The notes under the pieces are model-generated. The model was not told where the DNA came from, did not search any database, and worked only from the letters and a program-made list of their open reading frames with translations. A DNA stretch of 57,772 bases from an uncultured Clostridia bacterium (GTDB lineage: Bacteria > Bacillota > Clostridia > TANB77 > CAG-508): the NCBI GenBank assembly GCA_944393465.1, contig CALYAG010000011.1:1-57772 (forward strand), written 5' to 3'. Each line of letters starts with the position of its first letter. Position 1 is the stretch's first letter. Below are positions 1 to 9,179 of the stretch, piece by piece. Position numbers and translations under genes: made by a program.

Positions 1-282
1 TTTCTTCATTTTAACAGAAATGTAATAATTCTGTGGATAACTTTTTTCTAAATTTTAAAAAAATCCCGAAACTTAAAGCTATAATTCATTCAAATTATTT
101 AAATCTTATTATATAATAAATACGAATATTTTATATAATTATATAATTTATCAATACTCCAAAATAAACTGCATATTATAGTTATATGAACTTTAGTATT
201 AACTTTTAACTTACGCTTATTTTACATTTTGCCACTAACAGCAATTTTTAAAAATATGTAGTTTATGAAAGAGAGGTTATTT
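1..282. other. AT-rich non-coding left edge
   Basis: No gene is visible upstream of asd. The stretch is very AT-rich. It contains one perfect DnaA-box sequence (TGTGGATAA, 32-40) within an imperfect inverted repeat (ACAGAA near 14-19, TTCTGT near 29-34). A single box is not enough to propose an origin. The 3' end carries the asd ribosome binding site. Confidence 0.5.
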
Positions 283-1320
283 ATGAAAGATTTTAAATTA
301 GCAGTAGTCGGCGCTACTGGAGTTGTTGGAAGGACAGCTTTAAAAGTTTTAGAAGAGAAGAAATTGCCAATTTCTGAATATGCATTTTTTGCTTCTAAAA
401 AATCAGCCGGAACCAAAATTAGTTTTCTAGGAAAGGAATATGTTGTAAAAGAATTAAACGAGCATTCTTTTGATGAAGGTTTTGATTTTGCTATATTTTC
501 AGCTGGAGCTTCAACCTCAAAAAAATACGCTCCTATAGCCGTTTCAAAAGGTTGCATTGTTGTAGACAATAGTAGTGCTTTTCGTATGGACAAAAATGTA
601 CCTTTAATAGTGCCTGAAGTTAATCCCGAGGAAATAAAAAATAATCATGGAATTATTGCAAACCCAAATTGCTCTACAATACAAGCTGTCGTTGCCTTAA
701 AACCATTAGATGATAAATACAAAATAAAAAGAATTGTATATTCTACATATCAAGCTGTTTCAGGTGCAGGAAGAGATGGCATATATGATTTAGAAAATGG
801 AATTAAAAACTTTAAAGAAGGTCAAGACATTAATGTAGCTGAGTCTAGCAAATATGAACTAAAAAAATTTCCTTACCCTATTTTTAATAATTGCCTTCCA
901 CATATTGATGTATTTTTAGAAAATGGTTATACAAAAGAAGAAATGAAAATGATTAATGAAACTAGAAAAATTTTAGATAAGCCAAATTTAGCAATAACAG
1001 CTACCACTGTGAGGGTTCCCGTTTTTAATTCTCATAGTGAAAGTATTAATGTAGAATTTGAAAATGATTTTAATTTAGATGAAGTTAAAAATTTATTAGC
1101 GCATTCTCAAGGCATCACTCTCGTAGATGACATAAAGTCTCAAAAGTATCCTTTAGCAACTAATGCTACTGGACAGGACAATGTTTTAGTTGGAAGGATA
1201 AGGCGAGATTTTAGCATTTCAAATGGTTTAAACCTTTGGTGCGTTGCAGATAATATACGAAAAGGAGCAGCATCTAATGCTGTACAAATTGTTAAAAAAT
1301 TAATTGAAATGTCAAAATAA
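283..1320 (+). CDS. asd: Aspartate-semialdehyde dehydrogenase
   Basis: Makes L-aspartate 4-semialdehyde from aspartyl phosphate with NADPH, the branch point to lysine/diaminopimelate, threonine and methionine. The 345-residue product opens with a Rossmann loop (GATGVVG, residues 10-16). It has the catalytic cysteine in NPNCSTIQ (Cys130), a VSGAGRDG segment and the expected catalytic-region histidine in FNSHSE (His251). Length is normal for the family. I start at 283 rather than the in-frame ATG at 265 because GAGAGG at 271-276 is then a well-spaced ribosome binding site. A hairpin terminator follows the stop, so the gene is probably monocistronic. Confidence 0.95.
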   Translation: MKDFKLAVVGATGVVGRTALKVLEEKKLPISEYAFFASKKSAGTKISFLGKEYVVKELNEHSFDEGFDFAIFSAGASTSKKYAPIAVSKGCIVVDNSSAFRMDKNVPLIVPEVNPEEIKNNHGIIANPNCSTIQAVVALKPLDDKYKIKRIVYSTYQAVSGAGRDGIYDLENGIKNFKEGQDINVAESSKYELKKFPYPIFNNCLPHIDVFLENGYTKEEMKMINETRKILDKPNLAITATTVRVPVFNSHSESINVEFENDFNLDEVKNLLAHSQGITLVDDIKSQKYPLATNATGQDNVLVGRIRRDFSISNGLNLWCVADNIRKGAASNAVQIVKKLIEMSK

Positions 1321-1326
1321 TCGCTA

Positions 1327-1363
1327 TTTTAGAGGGGATGTTTTCTCCTCTAAAATTTTTTTC
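1327..1363 (+). terminator. Rho-independent terminator after asd
   Basis: TTTTAGAGG (1327-1335) pairs with CCTCTAAAA (1347-1355) and is followed by a T run, 7 nt after the asd stop codon. Confidence 0.85.
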
Positions 1364-1372
1364 CAATTTTTA

Positions 1373-1401
1373 TTGTATAATTTCGTTTTTTATTTTATAA
1401 T
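1373..1401 (+). promoter_or_regulatory. Sigma-A-type promoter for the DUF2628-like gene
   Basis: TTGTAT (1373-1378), 17-nt spacer, TATAAT (1396-1401). The gene's ribosome binding site GAGAGGAGA lies about 20 nt further on. The same -35/-10 pair recurs in front of mutS2. Confidence 0.7.
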
Positions 1402-1433
1402 TAATATGATTTTAACGAGAGGAGAAAACTAAA

Positions 1434-3446
1434 ATGGATGATAAAGAAAATTTAAACAACAATAATTTAGAAAATCAAAGCAATCCAAATTTAGGCAATG
1501 TAAATACAGATGCAAATTCTAATTTCAATCCTTATACTATGAGTCAAGAATTTAGTAATGGGCAAACTCAAAATTCAAATGATAATGAACAATATATAAA
1601 TCCATATGTTCAAAGTGGTGAAGAAAATCCATATTACAATCCATATTTTCAAAATACAGACATAGGAAGTTCACCATATATTGATAACAATGATAATGCA
1701 GTTAATTTATTTGGTATGGGAGATGATAATTCTAATAATACTTTTGGAGCAAATGAAAGTTCTCCTGAAGCCGAACTTTTCAATAATAGCGAGAGCTCTC
1801 TTGATGTTGAGCCTGTAAATAATATTCAAAACTCTGCTGATGCTGAACCTATAAATAATATTCAAAACTCTACTGATGCCGAGCCTATAAATAATATTCA
1901 AAACTCTACTGATGCTGAGCCTATAAGCAATAGTGTAAATAATTTTGAAACTGAACCTAGTTCTCAAATGCACATTAATCCTATACTAAGCCAAAGTATT
2001 AATCAAAATAGTACAGAACCTACCTTAAATACGGATAATAGTCAGTTTAATGCTCCAACTCAGCATGTAAACAATAGTCAATATGGCTCTATGCCTCAAG
2101 ATGTAAATGGCATCCAATCAGAAAATAATATGCAAAATCAAGTAAGCTCTCAAAATACACAAAATACTTATGGCAGTAGCAACGATCAAGAATTCAAGAA
2201 CACTTGGATGGGCAAACTTTATGATAAAGCAAATCACAGAAAATTCAGTTTCCCTGCATTTTTCTTTGGTGGACTATACTATTTATACAGAAAATTGTAT
2301 TTAATTGGATTTATATTTTTAATTATATCTTGTATAATTCCAATTGTAGGTTCAACTCTTATAGCATCAAGTGCTGAAACAGGAAACGCAACAATTCCAT
2401 TTATATTTACTTTTGCTTTACCTATTATTATAAACCTTGTTTATGGATTTGCGTTTTATCCATTATATAATAGTTTTGTTAATAAAAAATTACAAAAATT
2501 AAAAGATGTTGTTCAAAGTCCAAATCAATTAATTGATGAAGCAAGAAAAAACGGAGGAAAATCTATTGGTTTTCTATTGCTTGGTATTGTATTAAATGTC
2601 GTAATTTATGCTATAGCATTATCTACAATATTTATGACAGTTATGTCAAATTTCATATCTATGTTTGGAGGATTAGTTCCTCAAGATAATAAAAATGGAA
2701 ACAATAACACATTAGCAAATAATATGGAAAACTTTGAAACTATATATGAAACATATAATTTCTATAATGATTACTACTTTGACTATGATGCTTCTGCTTG
2801 GACTTTAGATACAGATAATAGATTAGTTAGCGATAATTATACTTTATCATATATACAATCTATAGAGAATTTAGTTGGTGTAGGATTTGATATAAATCAA
2901 GCGCAAGGAAGATCAAGTTTCTTTACCTACCTATACAATCTATTTTCATCACAAATAGATGCAACCACAACAACATTAGAACTTGGTAGTAGCTCATTTG
3001 TTTATAATAATGGAATCTACTATTCATATTTTGATTTAGTATACTCAGCTTCAATTGAAAGATGTTATTTTGTACTAATTCCAGAAAATGATATATTTAT
3101 AGAATTTATATTATCTAATACAGATACAGTAATTCCTGACGATATTCACAATGAAGTAGTATCATATATTTGCTCAATAACAAATGCACCACAAGAGCAG
3201 GCCAGCGATGAAATAAATGGAAATTCTATAAATGAAAATACTATATTAAATGGCAATTCTGTAGATGTGGATGATGGCATTGCTACTTCTGGCTCAATAG
3301 ATGCTGGTTCACTTAATGAATATGCAACACCTGCAAGTGGTTCAAATTCTAGTAATACTACTCCAAGTAGTAATGGTGGGTTAACAGTTACATCTCCATC
3401 TGGTATACCTGGAATTTCAACCGCCTACAATGTTGTAACTCAATAA
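1434..3446 (+). CDS. DUF2628-like membrane protein with long Asn/Ser-rich N-terminus
   Basis: 670 residues. Residues 1 to about 255 are low-complexity, rich in N, S, Q, E and P, and include three near-identical 12-residue repeats (NNIQNSTDAEPI type). Then comes WMGKLYDKANHRKFSFPAFF followed by GGLYYLYRKLY and hydrophobic segments, the typical signature of DUF2628-type membrane proteins. I count about three to four membrane segments between residues 265 and 415. The C-terminal 250 residues are polar, probably extracytoplasmic, and end in a Ser/Gly/Thr-rich tail. A good ribosome binding site (GAGAGGAGAA) precedes ATG 1434. Function is not known. Confident as a gene, moderate for the domain. Confidence 0.8.
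   Translation: MDDKENLNNNNLENQSNPNLGNVNTDANSNFNPYTMSQEFSNGQTQNSNDNEQYINPYVQSGEENPYYNPYFQNTDIGSSPYIDNNDNAVNLFGMGDDNSNNTFGANESSPEAELFNNSESSLDVEPVNNIQNSADAEPINNIQNSTDAEPINNIQNSTDAEPISNSVNNFETEPSSQMHINPILSQSINQNSTEPTLNTDNSQFNAPTQHVNNSQYGSMPQDVNGIQSENNMQNQVSSQNTQNTYGSSNDQEFKNTWMGKLYDKANHRKFSFPAFFFGGLYYLYRKLYLIGFIFLIISCIIPIVGSTLIASSAETGNATIPFIFTFALPIIINLVYGFAFYPLYNSFVNKKLQKLKDVVQSPNQLIDEARKNGGKSIGFLLLGIVLNVVIYAIALSTIFMTVMSNFISMFGGLVPQDNKNGNNNTLANNMENFETIYETYNFYNDYYFDYDASAWTLDTDNRLVSDNYTLSYIQSIENLVGVGFDINQAQGRSSFFTYLYNLFSSQIDATTTTLELGSSSFVYNNGIYYSYFDLVYSASIERCYFVLIPENDIFIEFILSNTDTVIPDDIHNEVVSYICSITNAPQEQASDEINGNSINENTILNGNSVDVDDGIATSGSIDAGSLNEYATPASGSNSSNTTPSSNGGLTVTSPSGIPGISTAYNVVTQ
1815..1925 (+). 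repeat. Three 36-bp tandem repeats inside the DUF2628-like gene
   Basis: Three in-frame copies of a 36-bp unit encode 12 residues each (NNIQNS-A/T-DAEPI). Copies two and three differ from each other by a single silent base and copy one is slightly diverged, suggesting recent slippage expansion of a linker. Confidence 0.8.
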
Positions 3447-3562
3447 AGAACAAAAGCGGGCTTTCTTGATTTTTTGCTTGTTTTAAATCTATAATGCCAA
3501 GTCTTTGTTCAAGCGCCATTTTTACGAATGTAACATTGTGTGCAAAAGCTTAATTATATAGG

Positions 3563-3605
3563 AAAAACTACAGTATTTTTAAATATTACTGTAGTTTTTT
3601 TAATT
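3563..3605. terminator. Hairpin terminator downstream of the DUF2628-like gene
   Basis: AAAAACTACAGTA (3563-3575) pairs with TACTGTAGTTTTT (3588-3600), followed by T-rich sequence. The symmetric A/T flanks could let it work in both directions. Confidence 0.8.
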
Positions 3606-3620
3606 TATTTTACTTTACTA

Positions 3621-3649
3621 TTGTTTTATTATGTATATTAGTGTATAAT
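3621..3649 (+). promoter_or_regulatory. Promoter for asnS
   Basis: TTGTTT (3621-3626), 17-nt spacer, TATAAT (3644-3649). This predicts a 5' leader of roughly 110 nt. Confidence 0.65.
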
Positions 3650-3767
3650 AAGTCCATAATTTAAGTAATAAAGGCTATTAAATTTATTTTTTATATCAAA
3701 AAGTCAAATTTTAAAATGTAGCAAATTTATTAAGTATGAATTTTTCATACTAGAAGGGAGATTAATT

Positions 3768-5156
3768 ATGAAAAGTACATCAGTAAAAGATTTATATAGA
3801 AAGACCGGCGATTACATTAATAATAATGTGCAAGTTTCTGGTTGGGTTAGAACAGTGCGTAATTCTAAGAACTTTGGATTTATAGAATTAAACGATGGTT
3901 CATTTTTTAAAAATGTTCAAATAGTTTTTGATACTAGCCTAGATAATTTTGAAAATGTAAATAAGTTGACTATAAGTTCTTGCATTATTGTAAATGGCAA
4001 AGTAGTTAAAACAGAAAATGCTAAACAACCTTTTGAAATACATGCCCAAAAAGTTGAAATATTTAATTTAGCAGACACCTCTTACCCTATTCAAAAGAAA
4101 AATACATCTTTTGAATTTTTAAGAACACAAGCACATTTACGTCCTAGAACAAATACTTTTAGTGCCGTTTTTAGAATAAGAAGTGTTGCTGCATTTGCAA
4201 TACATGAATACTTTCAAAAGAATGGATATGTGTATGTAAACACACCTATCATTACTTGTGCTGACTGTGAAGGTTCTGCTGAAATGTTTAAATTAACAAC
4301 ACTTGATTTAAGCAAGCCTCTTCCTCAAAAAGATGGAAAAACAGATTTTTCAGAAGATTTATTTGGCAAAGAGGCATATATAACAGGATCTGGTCAATTA
4401 CATGGTGAAACATTTGCACAAGCTTTTGGCAAAATATATACATTTGGTCCTACACTTCGTTCTGAAAATTCTAACACAAAAACACATGCAAACGAATTTT
4501 GGATGATTGAACCTGAAATATCTTTCTGTGACTTGGACGGTCTTATGGATATTGAAGAGGACTTCTTAAAATACATTGTAAAAGCTGTCTTAGAAAGATG
4601 CCCAGAAGAAATGGAATTTTGCGATAAATTTATTTCAAATGGCTTAATAGATAAATTGAATAAATTATTAGATTCAGAATTTGTAAGATTAGACCACAAA
4701 GATGCAATAGATTTACTAAAAAAAGCAGATAGAAAATGGGAATTTGAGCCTGAATATGGCGGAGATTTAGCAAAAGAACACGAAAAATATATTACAGAAT
4801 ATTTTAATGGTCCAGTATTTGTTAAAAACTGGCCAAAAGATATAAAATCTTACTATATGAAACTTAACCCAGATGGCAAAACTGTTGCAGCAGTTGACCT
4901 AGAAGTCCCTATTGCTGGTGAAATTATGGGTGGCTCTCAAAGAGAGGAAGATTATGACAAATTAGTTAAAAGAATGAAAGAAATGGGAATTGCAACTGAA
5001 CCACTTTATTGGTACCTAGAACTTCGTAAATATGGTACAGACATTCATTCTGGATTTGGCTTAGGATTTGAAAGATTACTTATGTATATTACTGGTATGG
5101 AAAATATTCGTGATGTTATACCTTATCCTAGAACACCAAACAATTGTGAATTTTAA
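3768..5156 (+). CDS. asnS: Asparaginyl-tRNA synthetase
   Basis: Class IIb aminoacyl-tRNA synthetase charging tRNA-Asn. The 462-residue length is typical. The N-terminal OB-fold anticodon-binding domain (VQVSGWVRTVRNSKNFGFIE, about residues 21-40) is followed by the class II catalytic core: motif 2 around LRSENSNTKTHANEF and motif 3 GFGLGFERLLMY near the C-terminus. The terminal PYPRTPNNCEF is characteristic of AsnRS rather than AspRS. A ribosome binding site (AGAAGGGAG) lies upstream. The gene has its own promoter and a palindromic repeat block starts within a few bases of its stop codon. Confidence 0.95.
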   Translation: MKSTSVKDLYRKTGDYINNNVQVSGWVRTVRNSKNFGFIELNDGSFFKNVQIVFDTSLDNFENVNKLTISSCIIVNGKVVKTENAKQPFEIHAQKVEIFNLADTSYPIQKKNTSFEFLRTQAHLRPRTNTFSAVFRIRSVAAFAIHEYFQKNGYVYVNTPIITCADCEGSAEMFKLTTLDLSKPLPQKDGKTDFSEDLFGKEAYITGSGQLHGETFAQAFGKIYTFGPTLRSENSNTKTHANEFWMIEPEISFCDLDGLMDIEEDFLKYIVKAVLERCPEEMEFCDKFISNGLIDKLNKLLDSEFVRLDHKDAIDLLKKADRKWEFEPEYGGDLAKEHEKYITEYFNGPVFVKNWPKDIKSYYMKLNPDGKTVAAVDLEVPIAGEIMGGSQREEDYDKLVKRMKEMGIATEPLYWYLELRKYGTDIHSGFGLGFERLLMYITGMENIRDVIPYPRTPNNCEF

Positions 5157-5160
5157 TTTT

Positions 5161-5273
5161 TTTCAGTTGGGGACGGTCCTAAATCGAAAAAATTGTCAAA
5201 CGGGACGGTTCTGTCAAATGGGACGGTTCTAAATGACACAAAATAGTGTCATTTAGAACCGTCCCATTTGACA
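5161..5273. repeat. Palindromic repeat cluster, GGGACGGTCC/GGGACGGTTC family
   Basis: Contains one CAGTTGGGGACGGTCC unit with AAATCGAAAA, then GGGACGGTTCTGTCAAA and a hairpin pair (GGGACGGTTCTAAATGACAC / GTGTCATTTAGAACCGTCCC) ending in TTTGACA. It starts right after asnS. Two subtypes of the family are adjacent here. Other members are at 14176, 14351, 21264, 38819, 44383 and 53576. Confidence 0.9.
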
Positions 5274-5295
5274 ACTTCACTATTAGCAGCATTTT

Positions 5296-5343
5296 TCTAA
5301 AACCACAAAAGCTCAGGCAATTGCCTGAGCTCTTGTGGTTAAA
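5296..5343 (-). terminator. Strong hairpin after the coiled-coil gene
   Basis: AACCACAA-AGCTCAGGCAAT pairs almost perfectly with ATTGCCTGAGCT-TTGTGGTT. It lies just 3' of the stop codon of the minus-strand gene and has an A/T-rich flank. Confidence 0.7.
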
Positions 5344-5350
5344 TAGAAGG

Positions 5351-6589
5351 TTAATCATCAAAAATTCGTTTGTATTCTTTGTCGAATTTTTGACGTTCTT
5401 CATCATATCTACGTGATACCTCAAGGGCATTTTCTCTTGCCCTCTTCAATTCAGCCTCTGCAGAGGAAGCAGTAAGCTTTGCGTCACTTAAAGATTTAGT
5501 CAGCTCCTTTATTTTTCTTTCCAGACGCTCAACTTCTCCTTGAGTAGTCACGCTTTTTTCCTCCAATCTTGCTACCTCTAACAAAGCCTCTTCTTTTTTG
5601 CTCAAGATAGTCCTTAAGTCTTTGAGCAAGACTTCAATTTGTACATCTGGAGCAATATCTGGTGTGGCTTCCTGGAAATTTGGAATACTTTCACTTTGCA
5701 CAAATTTCTTCTCAGAAGTGCTCTCAACTTTCACAGATTCCTTTTCAGGAGTGCTCTCAAATTGCACTGCATTCCCTTTTGTTTCCTTGTTTGGAATTTC
5801 TTCCTTCACAGTTGCCTCTTGAGAGCAAATAATTGTGTTTTTACTCGCCCTCGGTTTAGCCACCAACTTTGTAAATTCTTTTTTCGGAAGAAAATCATCA
5901 GCAAGCATAATTGGATGGGTCTTATAAATGTTCCAAAGGAACATATACAGGCTTGCCCAAGCTTGCACAAACTCGTGATTGCTTTCTTTGCCATCCTTAA
6001 TATCAAATTCGTCAATTAAGAACTTGACGAATTCATCATATCTATAAATGGCTTTTGCCTTCCCATAGAAATTTCTCATTCCATAGGAAAACTCCGAATC
6101 AACAGGAACATAAACAGTATTTGTATTATGCTCCTTGGAGTTATCCCAGATTTCTGTCCACTTCGATAAACGATTCATTACGTTTATCGTATACTTTTTC
6201 TTGTTATCTTCATTGTTGACTATATAGTCAACAATATAATAGGCAATAATTCCAAATAGCACCTTTCTGCCATGGAGCAACTCTAAAAGCCTTTTTGCCT
6301 CGGAACCTCCAATCCTTTCGTACATCGAATAAGCAAAAAATCCGTCATTCAACTGTTCTCTGAGCCTTCCCAACTCCTCGACAAAGTCAAGCCATTGAGA
6401 AGTATCGGAAAAGCCAAATTCCGCCATGTAAATGTAATACTCCACAAGAAGATACATCAATCTGCTGTATGCCTCCTCGGGAGACATCTTTGCCATTGCC
6501 TCTTTCTTCTGAATTAGTGAGTGAATTTGCTCGGCAGAATAGCCTTTTACAATCTCACTCCGGATACCAGTTTCCAGCTTTTTAGACAT
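5351..6589 (-). CDS. Unrecognised coiled-coil protein with atypical composition
   Basis: 412 residues from ATG 6589, chosen over an in-frame ATG at 6619 because AGGAGG sits directly upstream of 6589. I do not recognise a family. Residues 1 to about 240 are mixed helical with tryptophans and many tyrosines. About 245-310 is a repetitive acidic/Ser linker (ESTPEKE, ESTSEKK, SESIP). About 320-410 is a long heptad-rich coiled coil (LLKDL, EEALLEVARLEEK, EVERLERKIKEL). There is no signal peptide or membrane segment. Its base composition is visibly less AT-rich than its neighbours and codon choice differs (CTC, GCC, TCC common), suggesting recent acquisition. Confidence 0.75.
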   Translation of the reverse strand: MSKKLETGIRSEIVKGYSAEQIHSLIQKKEAMAKMSPEEAYSRLMYLLVEYYIYMAEFGFSDTSQWLDFVEELGRLREQLNDGFFAYSMYERIGGSEAKRLLELLHGRKVLFGIIAYYIVDYIVNNEDNKKKYTINVMNRLSKWTEIWDNSKEHNTNTVYVPVDSEFSYGMRNFYGKAKAIYRYDEFVKFLIDEFDIKDGKESNHEFVQAWASLYMFLWNIYKTHPIMLADDFLPKKEFTKLVAKPRASKNTIICSQEATVKEEIPNKETKGNAVQFESTPEKESVKVESTSEKKFVQSESIPNFQEATPDIAPDVQIEVLLKDLRTILSKKEEALLEVARLEEKSVTTQGEVERLERKIKELTKSLSDAKLTASSAEAELKRARENALEVSRRYDEERQKFDKEYKRIFDD

Positions 6590-6629
6590 AATTAAAAACC
6601 TCCTATATTTAATTATCAAAGTTCAAAAT

Positions 6630-6674
6630 GCGTAAAAACGCCGTACAAATATATTATACAGCGTTTTTTTAATT
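6630..6674 (-). terminator. Terminator after fucO
   Basis: On the minus strand AAAAACGC-TGTA and TAC-GGCGTTTTT form a hairpin around an AT loop just downstream of the fucO stop codon. Confidence 0.65.
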
Positions 6675-6683
6675 ATGTCAATT

Positions 6684-7841
6684 CTACCAAGCTTTATTGT
6701 AAAGCATTATAAAGTCTTCCTTTGTTACATCTCTTGGATTTCCTGGTTTACATGGGTCAACCATTGCTTTTTCTGCAAGCATTTCGAAGTCTTCTTTCTT
6801 AGCTCCTACATCTTTAACTGTTTGAGTAATTCCAACATCATTTGACAAGTTTTTAATGCATTCACAGAATGTTTTTATAACTTCTTCTTTTGTAAATTCT
6901 GTTGCATCTATATGCATTGCTTCTATTAATATTTTTCTAAATTCTTCATAGCTTACTTCACCATTGAATTCCATAACTGTTGGAAGTAATATAGCATTTG
7001 CTAGTCCGTGTGGTGTATCATAAACAGCTCCTAATTGGTGAGCCATTGAGTGAACTATTCCTAGTCCAACATTTGAGAATGCCATACCAGCTATATATTG
7101 TCCTAAGCCAACTTTGTTTATGGCATCTTGGTCTTTTTCATTTACTGCTTTTGCTAAGTTATCATATATTAATTGTATTGCTTTCATTGAAAACATTTGT
7201 GACATTATATTTCTTGATTTTGTTATATATCCTTCAATTGCATGTGTTAGAGCATCCATCCCTGTTGATGATGCAACAGATTTTGGCATTGATGCCATAA
7301 GTTCGGTATCAACTATTGCTATAATAGGAATATCATGTTCATCTACGCAAACCATTTTTATTTCTCTTTCAGGATCTGTTATAACATAGTTTATTGTTAC
7401 TTCTGCTGCTGTTCCAGCTGTTGTTGGAAGTGCAATTATTGGTAATCCTTTGTTTTTTGTATTTGAAGCACCATTTAATGATACAACATCACTTCTGTCT
7501 GGGTTAGCAATAATAATGCTTATTCCTTTTGCTGTATCTATACTTGAGCCTCCACCTACTGCAACTATTAAGTCACATTTTTCTTCTTTGCACATTGCTA
7601 CACCATCTAATACATTTTTAATTGGTGGATTTGGTTTTACATCATGAAATAATACATAATTTATATTATTTGCTTCTAATAAATCTGTTATTTTTGTACT
7701 AACTCCTGCTTTATATAAAGATTCGTCAGTTACAACTAATACTTTTTTAAATCCTCTCTTTTTAATTTCTTCTGGAAGAACTTTTCTAGCTCCCTCTCCA
7801 AAATATGAAGTTTCATTTAAAGTAAATTTTTCAATATCCAT
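6684..7841 (-). CDS. fucO: Iron-dependent alcohol dehydrogenase, lactaldehyde reductase type
   Basis: Group III Fe-dependent dehydrogenase, best match by recall to FucO, which interconverts lactaldehyde and 1,2-propanediol with NAD(H). Diagnostic stretches are VAVGGGSSIDTAKG (nucleotide binding), PTTAGTAAEVTINYVITD, TGMDALTHAIEGY (metal ligands Asp and His), and HSMAHQLGAVYDTPHG (two more metal His). The 385-residue length fits. An upstream extension to 7976 is open but would read through a conserved hairpin element; AAAAAAGGAGAAAAG directly precedes ATG 7841, so I use that start. Broad alcohol or 1,2-propanediol activity cannot be separated by sequence alone. Confidence 0.88.
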   Translation of the reverse strand: MDIEKFTLNETSYFGEGARKVLPEEIKKRGFKKVLVVTDESLYKAGVSTKITDLLEANNINYVLFHDVKPNPPIKNVLDGVAMCKEEKCDLIVAVGGGSSIDTAKGISIIIANPDRSDVVSLNGASNTKNKGLPIIALPTTAGTAAEVTINYVITDPEREIKMVCVDEHDIPIIAIVDTELMASMPKSVASSTGMDALTHAIEGYITKSRNIMSQMFSMKAIQLIYDNLAKAVNEKDQDAINKVGLGQYIAGMAFSNVGLGIVHSMAHQLGAVYDTPHGLANAILLPTVMEFNGEVSYEEFRKILIEAMHIDATEFTKEEVIKTFCECIKNLSNDVGITQTVKDVGAKKEDFEMLAEKAMVDPCKPGNPRDVTKEDFIMLYNKAW

Positions 7842-7878
7842 AATCTTTTCTCCTTTTTTAATTTTAATAATTTTTTTA

Positions 7879-7965
7879 GCCAAAGCAATATATCTATTTT
7901 TCATTCTCAAGCTGGAGCAAGCAGCGACCCGCGCCAAGAATGTGAAAATAGATATATTGTTTGGC
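7879..7965. repeat. 87-nt conserved hairpin element, copy A
   Basis: Stem arms GCCAAAGCAATATATCTATT... and ...AATAGATATATTGTTTGGC flank a 27-nt loop ending AGCAGCGACCCGCGCC. Copies B (14255-14341) and C (40381-40467) have the same length and loop core. It lies between the FIST gene and fucO, both on the minus strand. Confidence 0.9.
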
Positions 7966-7980
7966 GTAATAAGCATAAAC

Positions 7981-9144
7981 TTATTTACAAAAAGCAGTTT
8001 CAGAAAGCATTAATCCACCCATATTGTTGGCTTCATGCTCTGCTCTACCATATTCGCCAAATGTAAATGGCATTATAAATGGTACATCTCCTGCTTCCTC
8101 TTTAACAAGTTTTGCAACCTCGCCTATTCTGTCACCTATGGCTATTTTTCTGCCACCACAATGTATTAGTAAGTAAGCAGCTGGGTCTGTAGGTAATTTT
8201 TGCTTTAGACTTCTCAATACTAATTTTGGTGCATTTACAAGTTCGTTTAAGCTTGCTTGCATTTGTATAACTGCTGTATTTACTGCTAAATCATTTCCAA
8301 CATTTATGCTGTAGTCTGGGTTTCCTGCCATTGGATGTCTTATTAAAGTTATGTTTCCTGTTGGTGTTTTGACTCCTAAAGGTTTTAAAATAGAAGCTGT
8401 AAGCATTTTGCTTCCCATTAAATTTCTTGTTTTAAAACCTGTCCATTCTGCATATTGCTTCATTGCTTGCATGTGATTAATTTCTTTTAATGTTCTTTTT
8501 CCTTCTATTTCTGTGATTATTCCTGAATTAACTGTTTCATGATATTTGCCAGTATATTCATTTACAAGTTTTTTATTTGTAAAGAAAAATGCTACTGCTA
8601 CACCCTCTGAAAATACTGTATCACTGGTAAATATTTTCCACTTACCAGATAAATCATCATCTGCACAGCTTCCTCCAAACATTGGCACATCGCCAATTAT
8701 GTCTTGAACACCTTTTGCATATTCTTCTTCTTCTCCTGGACTTGCAATCATGAAATAATAAGCTGGTGGAAATGTAGTTCCTACTTTGTTCATAGCATCT
8801 ATTGCTACTTTTCTACCAGTTTCTCTTGCAGTAAGTAGTTTTGGTGAACCTGCAACACCAACAGATGTGTCTGGATCCCCTATTGCCATTATTCCTGCAA
8901 AACCATTTTCAGATGTTATGTAACCATCTGGGACTAAAATTCCTCCATTTGATGTACAACCTATTATAGGTGCTGTTCCTAATTCTTCTTTTGCACCATC
9001 AACAAGTTTTTGAGTGTCATATTTTACTGAACTAAATATAAAAGCGATTTTTGTTTGAACTAAATCAAGTACTGCCTTTTTTGCGCAAGCTTTGCCTGCT
9101 AAAAAAGCATTTTCATCAGTACTCCATGCTACATTTGCTTTCAT
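7981..9144 (-). CDS. FIST domain sensory protein
   Basis: 387 residues matching FIST_N plus FIST_C architecture, thought to bind small ligands such as amino acids in signalling proteins. Visible family features are the N-terminal AGKACAKKAV helix, IIGCTSNGGI, FGGSCADDDLSGKW in the middle and LLIHCGGRKIA plus MPFTFGEYGRA at the C-terminus. No kinase, HAMP or methyl-accepting segment is fused, so it is a stand-alone sensor. ATG 9144 has TAGGAGG six bases upstream. A hairpin (GTTTAAAGC / GGCTTTAAAC) lies in its leader near 9180-9212. Confidence 0.88.
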   Translation of the reverse strand: MKANVAWSTDENAFLAGKACAKKAVLDLVQTKIAFIFSSVKYDTQKLVDGAKEELGTAPIIGCTSNGGILVPDGYITSENGFAGIMAIGDPDTSVGVAGSPKLLTARETGRKVAIDAMNKVGTTFPPAYYFMIASPGEEEEYAKGVQDIIGDVPMFGGSCADDDLSGKWKIFTSDTVFSEGVAVAFFFTNKKLVNEYTGKYHETVNSGIITEIEGKRTLKEINHMQAMKQYAEWTGFKTRNLMGSKMLTASILKPLGVKTPTGNITLIRHPMAGNPDYSINVGNDLAVNTAVIQMQASLNELVNAPKLVLRSLKQKLPTDPAAYLLIHCGGRKIAIGDRIGEVAKLVKEEAGDVPFIMPFTFGEYGRAEHEANNMGGLMLSETAFCK

Positions 9145-9179
9145 TTGTTTACCTCCTAAATAATCTTTTTGTTTATTAT

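Larger units (their letters stand above)
3447..3767 (+). other. Intergenic region and asnS leader
   Basis: 321 bp with no credible gene. It holds the terminator at 3563-3605, the asnS promoter at 3621-3649 and a leader of about 110 nt ending in a small inverted repeat (AGTATGAA/TTCATACT near 3733-3751) just before the ribosome binding site. I looked for a T-box (AGGGTGG...ACCGCG core) and do not see one. Confidence 0.6.

Noticed and set aside
32..40. DnaA box TGTGGATAA as evidence of oriC
   Set aside because: Only one perfect box, no cluster and no dnaA/dnaN in the window.
1815..1925. Link between the 36-bp repeats in the DUF2628-like gene and the 36-bp repeats in the DUF4912 gene
   Set aside because: Same unit length only; sequences are unrelated, so coincidence.
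7842..7976. N-terminal extension of FucO (MLITPNN...)
   Set aside because: It reads through hairpin element copy A; a strong SD and the family start are at 7841.
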